From Psychrobacter urativorans (GTDB lineage: Bacteria; Pseudomonadota; Gammaproteobacteria; Pseudomonadales; Moraxellaceae): DNA of 64,000 nt. The translations under genes were made by a program, and so were the position numbers. The stretch is taken from positions 1-64,000 of the forward strand of contig NZ_CAJHBT010000003.1 in assembly GCF_904846675.1 (NCBI RefSeq), given 5' to 3'. The notes under the pieces were generated by a model that did no database searches, was not told where the DNA came from, and worked only from the letters and a program-made list of their open reading frames with translations. The stretch's first letter is position 1; every line of letters starts with the position of its first letter. Positions 8,391 through 17,131 of the stretch are shown piece by piece.

Positions 8391-8587
8391 ATCATATTTC
8401 TTTCAGGATACCAATGCTGCACCGCCATTTTTATTATTTCTATTGTGACTTTTCTATCTAAAAATCTGATAACCCTCAATCTAATAGCACTGACCACAAT
8501 ACTAAACAAGCGCATGAATGATAGGGTTCAGTCATGTGAACGGAAAAATTATGATTGAGGTAAAATTGATTTATTCCAACCAAAAAA

Positions 8588-8617
8588 AGCAGCCACTATA
8601 GGGTCATAGTGACTGCT
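8588..8617 (-). terminator. Terminator of the moxR-VWA operon
   Basis: Stem AGCAGCCACTAT / ATAGTGACTGCT (one mismatch pair), followed on the minus strand by seven T (complement of 8582-8588). Lies about 100 nt after the stop of the VWA gene. Confidence 0.8.
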
Positions 8618-8716
8618 GTTATATAATTTAATATTGTGCCAGTACCCATCATTACCAATGATTATAATGAGTGGCATCGATAAGTAACATTAATAATGTG
8701 TTTTTAACGTCATAAG

Positions 8717-9940
8717 CTACCGTGCTAAATGGGCAGTCATATCCTCAACACCATGCAAGGTCATCGGGTACATTTGATTATCAAATAGCTTTTTAATCTC
8801 TTCGATGGTCTGAGTATATGACCAATAGTCTGGGTTTTCGGGGTTAAGCCACGCGACTTTATCGAAATGCTCAAGTACCCGCTTTAACCAAACGACACCG
8901 GATTCATTGTTCATATATTCCACGCTACCACCGACTGAGAACAGCTCATAAGGTGACATTGACGCGTCACCGACGAATATCACTCGATACTCACGGCCAT
9001 ATTTATTCAGTAGCTCAAAGGTAGGCATAGGAGCGCTATGCCTACGGTCATTATCTTGCCAGACATAATCGTAGAGACAGTTATGGAAATAAAAAAACTC
9101 TAACGTCTTAAATTCATTTTTGGCGGCAGAGAACAGTTTTTCTAAGGCCTCAACATGAATATCCATACTACCGCCAACATCAAACAGCATTAGCACCTTG
9201 ACACGGTTACGGCGCTCAGCCTGCATATGAATATCGAGCACGCCTTTTTTAGCGGTACGTTTGACGGTCTCTTTAATATCCAGCTCATCCGCACTGCCCG
9301 TCCGTGCAAACTGGCGTAGGTTACGTAGCGCCATTTGAATTTGACGGGTTCCCAGAAAATTATCATCATCGAGATTACGATATTTACGCTGCTCCCAAAC
9401 CTTTGCTGCGCTACGTTTTCGTGATTCGCCACCGACGCGCACGCCTTCAGGATGATCGCCATAAGCCCCAAATGGCGAGGTGCCACCCGTGCCCACCCAT
9501 TTGCTACCGCCGTGATGCCGTTCTTTTTGCTCTTTTAAACGCTCTTCCAAGGCTTTCATTAATTCTTCAAGCGAACCGTACTTTTTGAGTAAACGCCGCT
9601 GCTCTTCAGTCAGATTTTTAGGATCTAACTTTAAATCTAACCATTCTTTAGGAATGTCAGTCAGCTTAGCCATCAGCTCATCGGTATCTAGACTATCAAC
9701 CCCTTCAAAATAATCCGCCATCGCCCGATCAAATTTATCAAAGTGGCGCTCGTCTTTTACCATACACAGCCGAATAAGCCGATACATATCTTCACGACTG
9801 GCAAATAAGCGCATGTCGGCATCATCTGGATGCGGCTGCATCATTAGCCCTTGCTCTAGCGCCGCATTCAAATCCAGCAGCTCACGAGTACTGACGGGCA
9901 CACCATAAGTACGTAAGGTATAAAACAGTTTAATAAACAT
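8717..9940 (-). CDS. CoxE-like VWA domain protein
   Basis: Von Willebrand factor A protein of the CoxE/YehP-like group that works with MoxR AAA ATPases, probably as an adaptor in metal-cofactor insertion or complex assembly. Residues 1-180 form the helical N-terminal part, with an Arg/Glu/Lys-rich charged stretch. The VWA domain begins at about residue 245 with VLMLFDVGGSMD, a MIDAS-type D-x-G-x-S motif, and continues with a conserved FVGDASMSPYE. The start at ATG 9940 gives MFIKLFYTLRTYGVPVSTRE, the usual N-terminus of the family; a TTG eight codons earlier is possible but has no ribosome-binding site. It lies 62 nt after the MoxR gene on the same strand, and the pair ends in one terminator. 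The client complex is unknown. Confidence 0.9.
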   Translation of the reverse strand: MFIKLFYTLRTYGVPVSTRELLDLNAALEQGLMMQPHPDDADMRLFASREDMYRLIRLCMVKDERHFDKFDRAMADYFEGVDSLDTDELMAKLTDIPKEWLDLKLDPKNLTEEQRRLLKKYGSLEELMKALEERLKEQKERHHGGSKWVGTGGTSPFGAYGDHPEGVRVGGESRKRSAAKVWEQRKYRNLDDDNFLGTRQIQMALRNLRQFARTGSADELDIKETVKRTAKKGVLDIHMQAERRNRVKVLMLFDVGGSMDIHVEALEKLFSAAKNEFKTLEFFYFHNCLYDYVWQDNDRRHSAPMPTFELLNKYGREYRVIFVGDASMSPYELFSVGGSVEYMNNESGVVWLKRVLEHFDKVAWLNPENPDYWSYTQTIEEIKKLFDNQMYPMTLHGVEDMTAHLAR

Positions 9941-10002
9941 AAAATACGTATCACTTATTAGCAAATTTAATTATGACTGATAGCGGTTTGTTAAAAACTC
10001 AC

Positions 10003-10869
10003 TTAACGGCGCATCATATTAGCAAAACGCTGTAATAAGCTAACATCCGCTTCGTTCTTAAGTAGCGCACCATAGAGTGGCGGAATAGACTTCTCACCTC
10101 GTAAGTTTTCTTCCAACTCCGCTTGTGCCATGTCATCCGCCAATAATAACGTCAACCAATCAACCAGCTCTGAAGTCGATGGCAGCTTTTTTAGCCCTTG
10201 CACATTACGCAGTTTATAAAAAACATCTAGTGCATCATTGACCAGTTTTTCTTGAATATTAGGAAAATGGACGTCGATAATCTGACGCATGGTCTGCTCT
10301 TCTGGGAAGTCGATATAATGGAAAAAACAGCGACGCAAAAAAGCGTCGGGCAGCTCTTTTTCATTATTAGAAGTGATAATTACTACTGGACGCATCTCAG
10401 CAGTAATGGTCTCGCCAGTCTCATAGACATAAAACGACATTTTATCGAGCTCATGTAATAAGTCATTTGGGAACTCAATATCGGCTTTATCAATCTCATC
10501 AATTAATAACACACTACGCTCAGTACTGGTAAACGCATCCCATAACTTACCGGGCTTGATATAATTGCCAATCTCATAGACCTTATCATCGCCCAGTTGT
10601 GAATCGCGCAGGCGTGAGACCGCATCGTACTCATAAAGCCCTTGCTCGGCCTTGGTAGTCGACTTGATATGCCAAGTAATGAGCGGCATTCCCAAGCTGG
10701 CAGCGACCTCTTCGGCCAGTAAGGTTTTGCCTGTGCCCGGCTCACCTTTAATTAATAATGGCTTTTGCAGGGTTATCGCCGCATTGACTGCCAGTTGCAG
10801 GTCATCGGTGGCAATATAACTTTCAGTGCCAGTAAAACTCGGTTTAGTATGGTTATTAGCAGTGGTCAT
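10003..10869 (-). CDS. MoxR family AAA+ ATPase
   Basis: Cytoplasmic AAA+ ATPase of 288 residues, a size typical of the small MoxR group. Walker A is GEPGTGKT at residues 42-49. Walker B is VLLIDEIDKAD at about 120. Sensor 1 is ITSNNEKELPDAFLRRC, which also contains the arginine-finger region. MoxR proteins act as chaperones that, with a VWA partner, insert metal cofactors or activate enzyme complexes. The VWA partner is the next gene downstream, so the two most likely form one operon and one machine. No promoter assigned; upstream there is a 275-nt gap to the neighbouring membrane-protein gene. Confidence 0.92.
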   Translation of the reverse strand: MTTANNHTKPSFTGTESYIATDDLQLAVNAAITLQKPLLIKGEPGTGKTLLAEEVAASLGMPLITWHIKSTTKAEQGLYEYDAVSRLRDSQLGDDKVYEIGNYIKPGKLWDAFTSTERSVLLIDEIDKADIEFPNDLLHELDKMSFYVYETGETITAEMRPVVIITSNNEKELPDAFLRRCFFHYIDFPEEQTMRQIIDVHFPNIQEKLVNDALDVFYKLRNVQGLKKLPSTSELVDWLTLLLADDMAQAELEENLRGEKSIPPLYGALLKNEADVSLLQRFANMMRR

Positions 10870-11053
10870 GGAAGAGTCTCAATTATTGTTATCAATGTGA
10901 ATATAAAAAAGCTAAAAATCTAGTAAAGGTTAACTTAGATTAGCACAGCCAGCCTTGACGTCAAAATACTCATGGGTTCCCAGTTTTTAGCGTTTGTAAC
11001 TTATAAATGGTAAGAATCATTAATTAAAAGAACCTCTAATTGATAGCCATAAA

Positions 11054-11077
11054 AAAAGACACGCTAAGGTGTCTTTT
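11054..11077 (-). terminator. Terminator after the Thr-Lys tail protein
   Basis: Stem AAAAGACAC / GTGTCTTTT with a 6-nt loop, followed on the minus strand by a seven-T tract. Placed to end transcription of the gene at 11145-12080. Confidence 0.8.
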
Positions 11078-11144
11078 ATCGTATTTAAATAGGCTGTTAA
11101 AACGTTATATATAATAAAATTCTATGCCTAGCTAATAGTCACGA

Positions 11145-12080
11145 TTACTTCTTATCTTTAGTATCTTTGCTGTCTTTATCAACGACTACCACAGGCTCTT
11201 CGGTAACTTTTTTGCTATAAAAGCCTTCAATTTTCTTTCTCTCTACGGGAATTTTTACGTCCCTGTCTTTTTTTAGACTGATATCTTTTGGGCTAATATC
11301 TTGCTGTTTTAGATAAATGGGGCGCTTTGTTACTGGTTTATTGTTTGTTTGAATACTATCGTTTTTAGAACTACTTTTTTTAGTGGTATTTACTTTGGTA
11401 ATATCTATTTTAGTAGTATTTTTTTTATTGTCATTTAGTTTAGTAGTGATTATTTTAGTGGCTTTCAGTTTAGTAGCATTTACTTTAGTGATAACTACTG
11501 GAATTTTATCTACTAAAGAATCAATTACTGGAATTCGTGCAGGGAACGGCTTATTAGTTGGCCCTATCACATCAGGCTTCTCTGCCAAATAATTGCCAGT
11601 CGCCAGTTGCATATTTGCAGTGCTGTCTTCAGTGGTGCGACGACGTGCTTTCTCCAAACTCGATTCAAAAGCGCCGCGAATCAGCTGCCAAACAAAGCCA
11701 ATGAATAAGCCCGCTACTAGCATCACTAGTATCGGTAGCGCATTACTGATAGCGGCAGTAGCGTCTTTCATCATGACTGCATAAACAACGCTGATACTCG
11801 CAGGCGCAAGGAGGCTGGGATCGCCAAGGGCCGTACCAGGCGCTAATAAGACCGCGAATAATACTATCCAGCTCATACCGCCAAGGGGACGCGGCAACAT
11901 ACGTGCAACCAATATCCACAGCGCCAATACGACAATTACGCCACCAATATAGGCATACGTCGGGAGGTCGGCGGGCGGAACGCCTTTTACCATTTGACTC
12001 CACCAAATGACAATCTCACCGAGAATATCACTGATTTTTTCTAATGGTAAGCTTAGTAAGATACTTTTTAACCAGTCCAT
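11145..12080 (-). CDS. Unknown membrane protein with Thr-Lys-rich tail
   Basis: Not recognised. The 311-residue product has hydrophobic segments at about 43-62 (YIGGVIVVLALWILVA), 70-92 (WIVLFAVLLAPGTALG) and 110-135 (LPILVMLVAGLFIGFVW). A basic segment EKARRRTTED follows, then a long hydrophilic tail. Residues about 200-245 contain seven Thr-Lys pairs at short intervals (TK followed by a hydrophobic residue), and the last 60 residues are strongly charged and Lys-rich. The likely topology is three transmembrane helices with a cytoplasmic disordered tail. Transcribed alone, with a terminator behind it. The tail looks like a low-complexity expansion, and its length may differ between strains (inference). 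Confidence 0.75.
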   Translation of the reverse strand: MDWLKSILLSLPLEKISDILGEIVIWWSQMVKGVPPADLPTYAYIGGVIVVLALWILVARMLPRPLGGMSWIVLFAVLLAPGTALGDPSLLAPASISVVYAVMMKDATAAISNALPILVMLVAGLFIGFVWQLIRGAFESSLEKARRRTTEDSTANMQLATGNYLAEKPDVIGPTNKPFPARIPVIDSLVDKIPVVITKVNATKLKATKIITTKLNDNKKNTTKIDITKVNTTKKSSSKNDSIQTNNKPVTKRPIYLKQQDISPKDISLKKDRDVKIPVERKKIEGFYSKKVTEEPVVVVDKDSKDTKDKK

Positions 12081-12303
12081 GCGTGTTTCATTACCTGCGT
12101 TAATAAGTCACGCGCTAAGTTAATAATCTATATTGCTTTAAGTGATTGACATTAGCTTTTGACATTCAAATAAAGCAATATAGAGAAATTAACGTGCACG
12201 CTTAATAGGCTGCTAGTTTATCACGACTTTATGCCAAAGTGCATACTAGACCCTTTTCGGCAAACTTTTTTATCTACTCATTACTCTAATCGTACCCACT
12301 GCT

Positions 12304-12624
12304 TTAATCATATTTTTTATCTTGAGCATCGCGGGCGCGTTGTTCTGCCTGCCTAAGCATCACGTCTTGCGGTGGCATTTGCACAAAATAACCTTGTGAT
12401 TTTAGTTTAGCCAACACCTCCTCTTTATCAACACGTGCAAGCGTTGGCGTATCTCCTAAGTCTAAATGCATCACAAATTTACTGACACCCAAACTGGCAC
12501 GAAAGTCTTTTGGCAAGACCCCTAGCCAGTCTTTGATATCATCAGTGTCGTCGGGATAGCATGGACGCGCAATATAAACATACATATCGTTGTGTTTGGG
12601 AAACTTATAAATATCACAATGCAT
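12304..12624 (-). CDS. ycgL: YcgL domain protein
   Basis: A 106-residue protein of the YcgL (DUF709) family. It has the expected N-terminal pattern CDIYKF..HNDMYVYI and the C-terminal GYFVQMPPQDVM, matching GYYLQLPPPPEDLL of the E. coli protein. The biochemical role of the family is not established. The ATG at 12624 is preferred over an upstream in-frame ATG at 12663, because it has AGG upstream and gives the family N-terminus. A charged C-terminal extension ends DAQDKKYD. It lies divergently from the gcv locus. Confidence 0.85.
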   Translation of the reverse strand: MHCDIYKFPKHNDMYVYIARPCYPDDTDDIKDWLGVLPKDFRASLGVSKFVMHLDLGDTPTLARVDKEEVLAKLKSQGYFVQMPPQDVMLRQAEQRARDAQDKKYD

Positions 12625-12980
12625 AAAGATGACCTGTCTGAATATAAAATAAACGGAATACACAAAATAACCGCGTATATGAGATATATAGAATTATAAG
12701 CAAATAACAGCTCTTCATAAATATACATTAGGTCTAATTATAGCGGCTAGCTTATAATATTCTTATTCCTATCTAGATTAGCATAATTCATCTTAATATC
12801 AGTAGTGGCTTTACGTATTAGCCGCGTTATGGTCGTGTATGACTGCATTTACTCTTCAAAAGAATAGATTTTTTAAACTAAATACAAAATATAAATGCTT
12901 GAAATACAAAGGTTTCAACGAAAAATACCATGAATTAACTGCTTTTTATCAAATTAATTAACTTTAATCAGTTTGATGGC

Positions 12981-13009
12981 TTGTAAAAATGCTGTGAACC
13001 TTTCATAAT
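12981..13009 (+). promoter_or_regulatory. Candidate sigma-70 promoter of the gcv locus
   Basis: TTGTAA (12981-12986), 17-nt spacer, CATAAT (13004-13009). Transcription would start about 13016, at the first bases of the glycine riboswitch, which supports the assignment. Confidence 0.6.
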
Positions 13010-13012
13010 AAA

Positions 13013-13365
13013 AGCGTTTCTCAGGAGAGAGTCTTATGGCAGCACGCAGCGCTTATCATGCCTCGTCTGACTATTTATACAGCCATAAGACCACCGAAGG
13101 CGCATCTACCCTGCTAATCGCTCAGGTAAAAGGACTGAAAAACACATGCCAATATTGTTTATTTGTATAGCGCTTATCTGCGTTCTACACTCTCAAACAT
13201 AAGGTATAACAAATCTGGAGAGCGGTAACGACGGATGACGTCTTACCCACCGAAGGGGAGAAAATACGCTACCAAACGGTTTTAGCGGCTGCAGTTGTCT
13301 GTTATAGACCTGCTCTGTGCGCTTGGAGTGTATTGAAAATCTCAGGTCAAAGGACAGATAGGGCT
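13013..13365 (+). promoter_or_regulatory. Tandem glycine riboswitch
   Basis: Two aptamers precede gcvT. Aptamer 1 (about 13013-13143) has the conserved GGAGAGA near its 5' side, CACCGAAGG at 13092-13100 and CTCAGGTAAAAGGAC near its 3' side. Aptamer 2 (about 13212-13362) repeats the plan with GGAGAG, CCACCGAAGGGG and CTCAGGTCAAAGGACAG. This is the known double glycine aptamer that turns on glycine cleavage genes when glycine is high. Downstream, two small hairpins (GACG..CGTC and CCGT..ACGG, then CTTTATTTTTT) between 13378 and 13418 may be the expression platform. About 170 nt separate aptamer 2 from the gcvT start. Confidence 0.93.
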
Positions 13366-13532
13366 TTTGCTCAAATTGACGTATAGCGTCCGTTTGGCTC
13401 ACGGCTTTATTTTTTGTATTACCCTTTACCGCAATATTTGCACTGCGCAATTTTGCTCTTCGTAGCGTTACCACGCCTGTTATCTTAGTATTCATCCTTT
13501 GGATACTGATGGCGTATACATAAGGATTTGTT

Positions 13533-14711
13533 ATGACCGATACCAACACTCAAAACACTACCACCCAAACCCCACAGCGTACTCCCCTTTACCAGTCTCA
13601 CGTTGATAGTGAAGGCAAACTGGTGGATTTTTCTGGCTGGGAACTACCTATTCATTACGGCTCACAAATCGAAGAACATGAAGCGGTTCGTACCGATGCC
13701 GGTATGTTTGACGTCTCACATATGGTCATTGTCGATGTAAAAGGCGCCGACAGCAAAAGTTGGCTACAGAAATTATTAGCCAATGATGTCGACAAGCTGA
13801 AAACCGTTGGTAAAGCCTTATATTCTCCTATGCTTAACGAGCAAGGCGGCATCATCGATGACTTAATCGTCTATTTATCGAATAGCGATGAGACTGAATA
13901 CCGTATCGTATCGAATGCAGGAACGCGTGATAAAGATATGCCGCACTTCGAAAAAGTCGCTAAAGATTTTGACGTTACGCTAACTGAGCGCACAGATCTT
14001 GCAATGCTTGCCATTCAAGGGCCAAAAGCGGTTGAAAAACTGGCACAGGTCAAACCAAGCTGGTCAGATACACTTTCCAGTCTTAAGCCTTTCGTCGGTG
14101 CTGACTTGACTGATATCGAAGGTCCAAACTGGTTTGTGGCCCGTACAGGCTATACGGGTGAAGATGGCATTGAAGTCATCATGCATGCCGACGATGCTCC
14201 TGCATTTTTTGAGAACTTAAAAGAGAATGGCGTTAAGCCTGCCGGTCTTGGTGCACGTGATACGCTACGTATGGAAGCCGGCATGAACCTATATGGTCAC
14301 GATATGGATGAGACCATCAGTCCATACGAATCCAACATGGGTTGGACGCTTGCTCTTAAAGATGACCGTGACTTTATTGGTCGCGAAGCGCTTGTTAGTA
14401 AGCGTAAACAAGCCAAAGATGACAATACCGCGATGAAACAAGTCGGTCTATTAATGACCAGCCGTGGCGTGTTACGTGAAGGCATGGAAGTGACCATTAA
14501 CCAAGGCACTGAGAATGAGAAAAAAGGTGTCATCACTAGCGGCACGTTCTCTCCTAGCCTTAAAAACTCTATCGCTATCGCCCGTGTTCCTGCTACTCTA
14601 GCAGACGATGATAGTGTGCAGATCGACCTGCGCGGTAAAGGTAAGTTTGTCGATGTCCGTGTCCTTAAGCTACCTTTTGTCCGTAATGGCAAACAGCAAT
14701 TCGAAGACTAA
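13533..14711 (+). CDS. gcvT: Aminomethyltransferase, glycine cleavage T protein
   Basis: Transfers the aminomethyl carbon from lipoylated GcvH to tetrahydrofolate, releasing ammonia and 5,10-methylene-THF. At 392 residues it is of normal length. The N-terminal [20 protein letters not shown] and GMFDVSHM are diagnostic. [12 protein letters not shown] and [18 protein letters not shown] form the folate and GcvH-facing core, and a C-terminal barrel domain follows ([18 protein letters not shown]). AAGGA lies 8 nt before the ATG. It is the first gene behind the tandem glycine riboswitch, so expression should rise with glycine. A broken unrelated gene separates it from gcvH. Confidence 0.97.
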   Translation: MTDTNTQNTTTQTPQRTPLYQSHVDSEGKLVDFSGWELPIHYGSQIEEHEAVRTDAGMFDVSHMVIVDVKGADSKSWLQKLLANDVDKLKTVGKALYSPMLNEQGGIIDDLIVYLSNSDETEYRIVSNAGTRDKDMPHFEKVAKDFDVTLTERTDLAMLAIQGPKAVEKLAQVKPSWSDTLSSLKPFVGADLTDIEGPNWFVARTGYTGEDGIEVIMHADDAPAFFENLKENGVKPAGLGARDTLRMEAGMNLYGHDMDETISPYESNMGWTLALKDDRDFIGREALVSKRKQAKDDNTAMKQVGLLMTSRGVLREGMEVTINQGTENEKKGVITSGTFSPSLKNSIAIARVPATLADDDSVQIDLRGKGKFVDVRVLKLPFVRNGKQQFED

Positions 14712-14737
14712 TTAATATTTGAAAGTAGGATTTACAG

Positions 14738-15383
14738 ATGCTATTGAATATTCTCCAGAAGAAACAGTCTTTTTTCGCTTTAGCATCTGCTATTTTCATA
14801 TCCACCCAAGCACTAGTAGCTATGGGCAGTGGTGCAGATTGGACGCCTTACTTTAAGTCTTGGGAAAAATCCTGTGATTTAAGTGGGCAACAAGCTTTAC
14901 TTGATAACCTAATTCCTGACTACGAAATTGTATACAACCTAGATAACAGCTATTCAGGTATAGTTCCTTTTAAACCTGGCAAAATAGTCCTATCTAGTAA
15001 ATATAGTTTATATGTAGACAGTGAACTTGATACAACCTTTGGCTCTTTTTGAAGAAGAGTATCTACCAACAAAGAGTTTGATGTCAGATTCAGGTTATTT
15101 TGATGCTAATTTTAAAGTTGTAGGTAAATACTATGGTATACCAATAACTAAGATTGGCTTTGTCGGTGGTATTGCTAATGGTGTTTATTCACCTTACTTT
15201 ACTTTAGATATGGATATTAATCAGGTACGAAAAAACTTACGCGCAAAGAAAGTTTTTTTTACTTATGAACATTCAGAGTTTCATGATACAGATGAATATG
15301 GCAACTCTGATATTGGCATTGGTATATATCCTGATCCTAAAAATCCTAATCAGACAAATATTATTTGTGATATGTCTAATTGA
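14738..15383 (+). pseudogene. Secreted protein of unknown function, frameshifted
   Basis: Codons from 14738 give a signal-peptide-like start (SFFALASAIFISTQALVA) and an open frame to TGA at 15050-15052. Reading continues without a break in the -1 frame from about 15051 (EEEYLPTKSL) to TGA at 15381. The shift falls in a run of five T at 15046-15050; removing one T restores a single protein of about 214 residues. The joined protein would be periplasmic or exported and is not recognised. It sits between gcvT and gcvH with its own AGGA ribosome-binding site. It is more AT-rich than its neighbours, suggesting insertion into an older gcv operon. A sequencing error or programmed slippage cannot be excluded. 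Confidence 0.7.
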
Positions 15384-15452
15384 CATTAGGTTTTGTTAAC
15401 GATCTAAATTTTATATATTATTAATTTTTTACAACCCTCAAAGGAGCTCCCC

Positions 15453-15833
15453 ATGAGTAATGTCCCAGCAGAATTAAAATATATCGCCAGCCATGAATGG
15501 TTACGCCTTGAAGACGACGGAACCCTCACCGTTGGTGTTACTGACCACGCCCAAGAACTACTTGGTGATGTGGTTTATGCTGAGCTTCCTGAAGTTGGCG
15601 ACACCATCACTGTTGATGAAGAAATTGCGGTTGTTGAATCTGTAAAAGCGGCATCTGATGTTTATGCGCCTATCACCGGCGAAATCGTTGCTGTCAACGA
15701 AGCACTTGACGATGATCCGGAAATCATCAACTCAGACCCATACGGCGAAGGCTGGCTCTATAAAATGAAAGCTGCCGATATGGCAGATTATGAAGCACTC
15801 CTGACTGCTGATGAGTACAAAAACGAGCTATAA
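15453..15833 (+). CDS. gcvH: Glycine cleavage H protein
   Basis: Lipoyl carrier of the glycine cleavage system, which shuttles the aminomethyl group between GcvP, GcvT and the dihydrolipoyl dehydrogenase. The 126-residue length is normal. The lipoylated Lys65 lies in [15 protein letters not shown], and the C-terminal GEGWLYKM is conserved. AAGGAG precedes the ATG. Transcribed in the same direction as gcvT and gcvP; a dihydrolipoyl dehydrogenase gene is found far downstream (53679) rather than here. Confidence 0.97.
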   Translation: MSNVPAELKYIASHEWLRLEDDGTLTVGVTDHAQELLGDVVYAELPEVGDTITVDEEIAVVESVKAASDVYAPITGEIVAVNEALDDDPEIINSDPYGEGWLYKMKAADMADYEALLTADEYKNEL

Positions 15834-16164
15834 TTTTTTATTATAACTCTCCTGTTAACGGTCACACTTTATAAAATATTAACCTAAAAAATACTATGAC
15901 ATTGCAGATATCAACGCTCAGTTGGTATCTGCACCCACTCAAAAACTCACGTACTAAATTATTAACAACAGGTAACGGATATAAAATATAAGGTAAAAAG
16001 ATAAAAAAGTAACAGGATTTACTTTGTATCTTTGACTTAATACCTTCGATATTGTGTCTTAACAATCGATGTCACCTAATTAATACCGCTTAACACTATT
16101 CGCAATTCACTGCTATTCCCTATTTTTATAATCATCATTTCGCAATCTTGTTCTGGAGTCACGT
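15834..16164 (+). other. Gap after gcvH with a strong hairpin
   Basis: A 13-bp stem (15903-15915 with 15921-15933, one G-T pair, loop GCTCA) is present but has no T-run, so it may stabilise or process the mRNA rather than terminate. No gene seen in the remaining sequence. Confidence 0.55.
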
Positions 16165-17010
16165 ATGAAACCAGCTGCTACTCACGCCAGTCATACAGAT
16201 ACTAGCGATAAGCAAACCGCCAAGCAACACAGCGATATTGCTAGTAAAAATACTGCTATGGGTAAAGAAACAGTAGATAGCGTAGCGACACCTGAGCACA
16301 CACCGCAACTGCAAGCGTTTTGCCAAGTGGTGGAGTCACGGCGTTCGGTACGGCGCTTTACTGATACGCCGATTCCTGATGAAGTGCTAGCGGATTGTCT
16401 CAGGCTAGCGATGCTAGCACCAAACTCGAGCAATCTGCAGCCTTGGGAATTTTATGTGATTGATAGCCCAGACAAACGTCAGCGCGCGGTCAAAAAATGC
16501 ATGAACTAAAACGCTGCTAAAACAGCAGCGCGACTGATTGCAATAGTGGCTCGTACTGATAACTGGCATGAGCATGCGCAGCAAATTTTGCGTGAATATC
16601 CGGTTAAACCAGTGCCCAAAAAAGTCAAAGACTATTATACCAAGGTAGTGACCATGGACTTTTTACGGGGTCCGGCGAATATGGTATCCGCAGCAAAATG
16701 GGGAGCAACCCAAGTTATCAGAAGGATTAAAAGGCCGATTAAATCGCCTTACTATACTTTTGATGAAGTTAAAAACTGGGCGACGAACAATACGGCGCTG
16801 GCTGCCGAAAACTTGATGCTGGCACTGCGGGCCCATGGGTTCGATAGCTGTCCCATGGGCGGCTTCGATGAGCCGGCGATGAAGCGGCTGTTAAATTTGG
16901 GTGATGATCACCATATAGTCATGATGATTGGTGCTGGGGAACGTGCAGATAATGGCATTTACAACCAGCAGTTTCGCTTTGCTCAGGGTCAATTTGTATA
17001 TCATGTATAG
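16165..17010 (+). pseudogene. Nitroreductase family protein with one nonsense codon
   Basis: FMN-dependent nitroreductase fold: VVESRRSVRRFTDTPIP at about residue 55 binds the FMN phosphate, and APNSSNLQPWEF is the next family motif. The C-terminal half has NTALAAENLMLALRAHGFDSCPMGGFDE, which covers the usual dimer and flavin contacts. The whole frame is continuous from 16165 to 17010 except for a TAA at 16507-16509 after KKCMN. The downstream codons read NAAKTAARL, so the stop probably replaced a Gln codon (CAA to TAA). The intact product would be 281 residues. A GTG at 16546 could restart translation, but the resulting fragment would lack the FMN-binding N-terminus. A good GGAG ribosome-binding site remains, so the loss looks recent. 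Confidence 0.85.
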
Positions 17011-17131
17011 TTACATGGCGTATAAATACCTAACAAACAAACGATTACAATCATCGGTTCGAGCTGCCCTTTTGCGTGATGTGTTTTTACCTTATCTATC
17101 ACCTGTCTTATAAACTCTAACAAGGATTATT

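Larger units (their letters stand above)
8248..8716. other. hmp regulatory region and terminator gap
   Basis: Besides the NsrR site and the terminator at 8588-8617, I see no gene in these 469 nt. Confidence 0.6.

Noticed and set aside
13193..13549. 118-codon minus-strand frame
   Set aside because: It is antisense to the glycine riboswitch; the conserved aptamer motifs on the plus strand explain the sequence.
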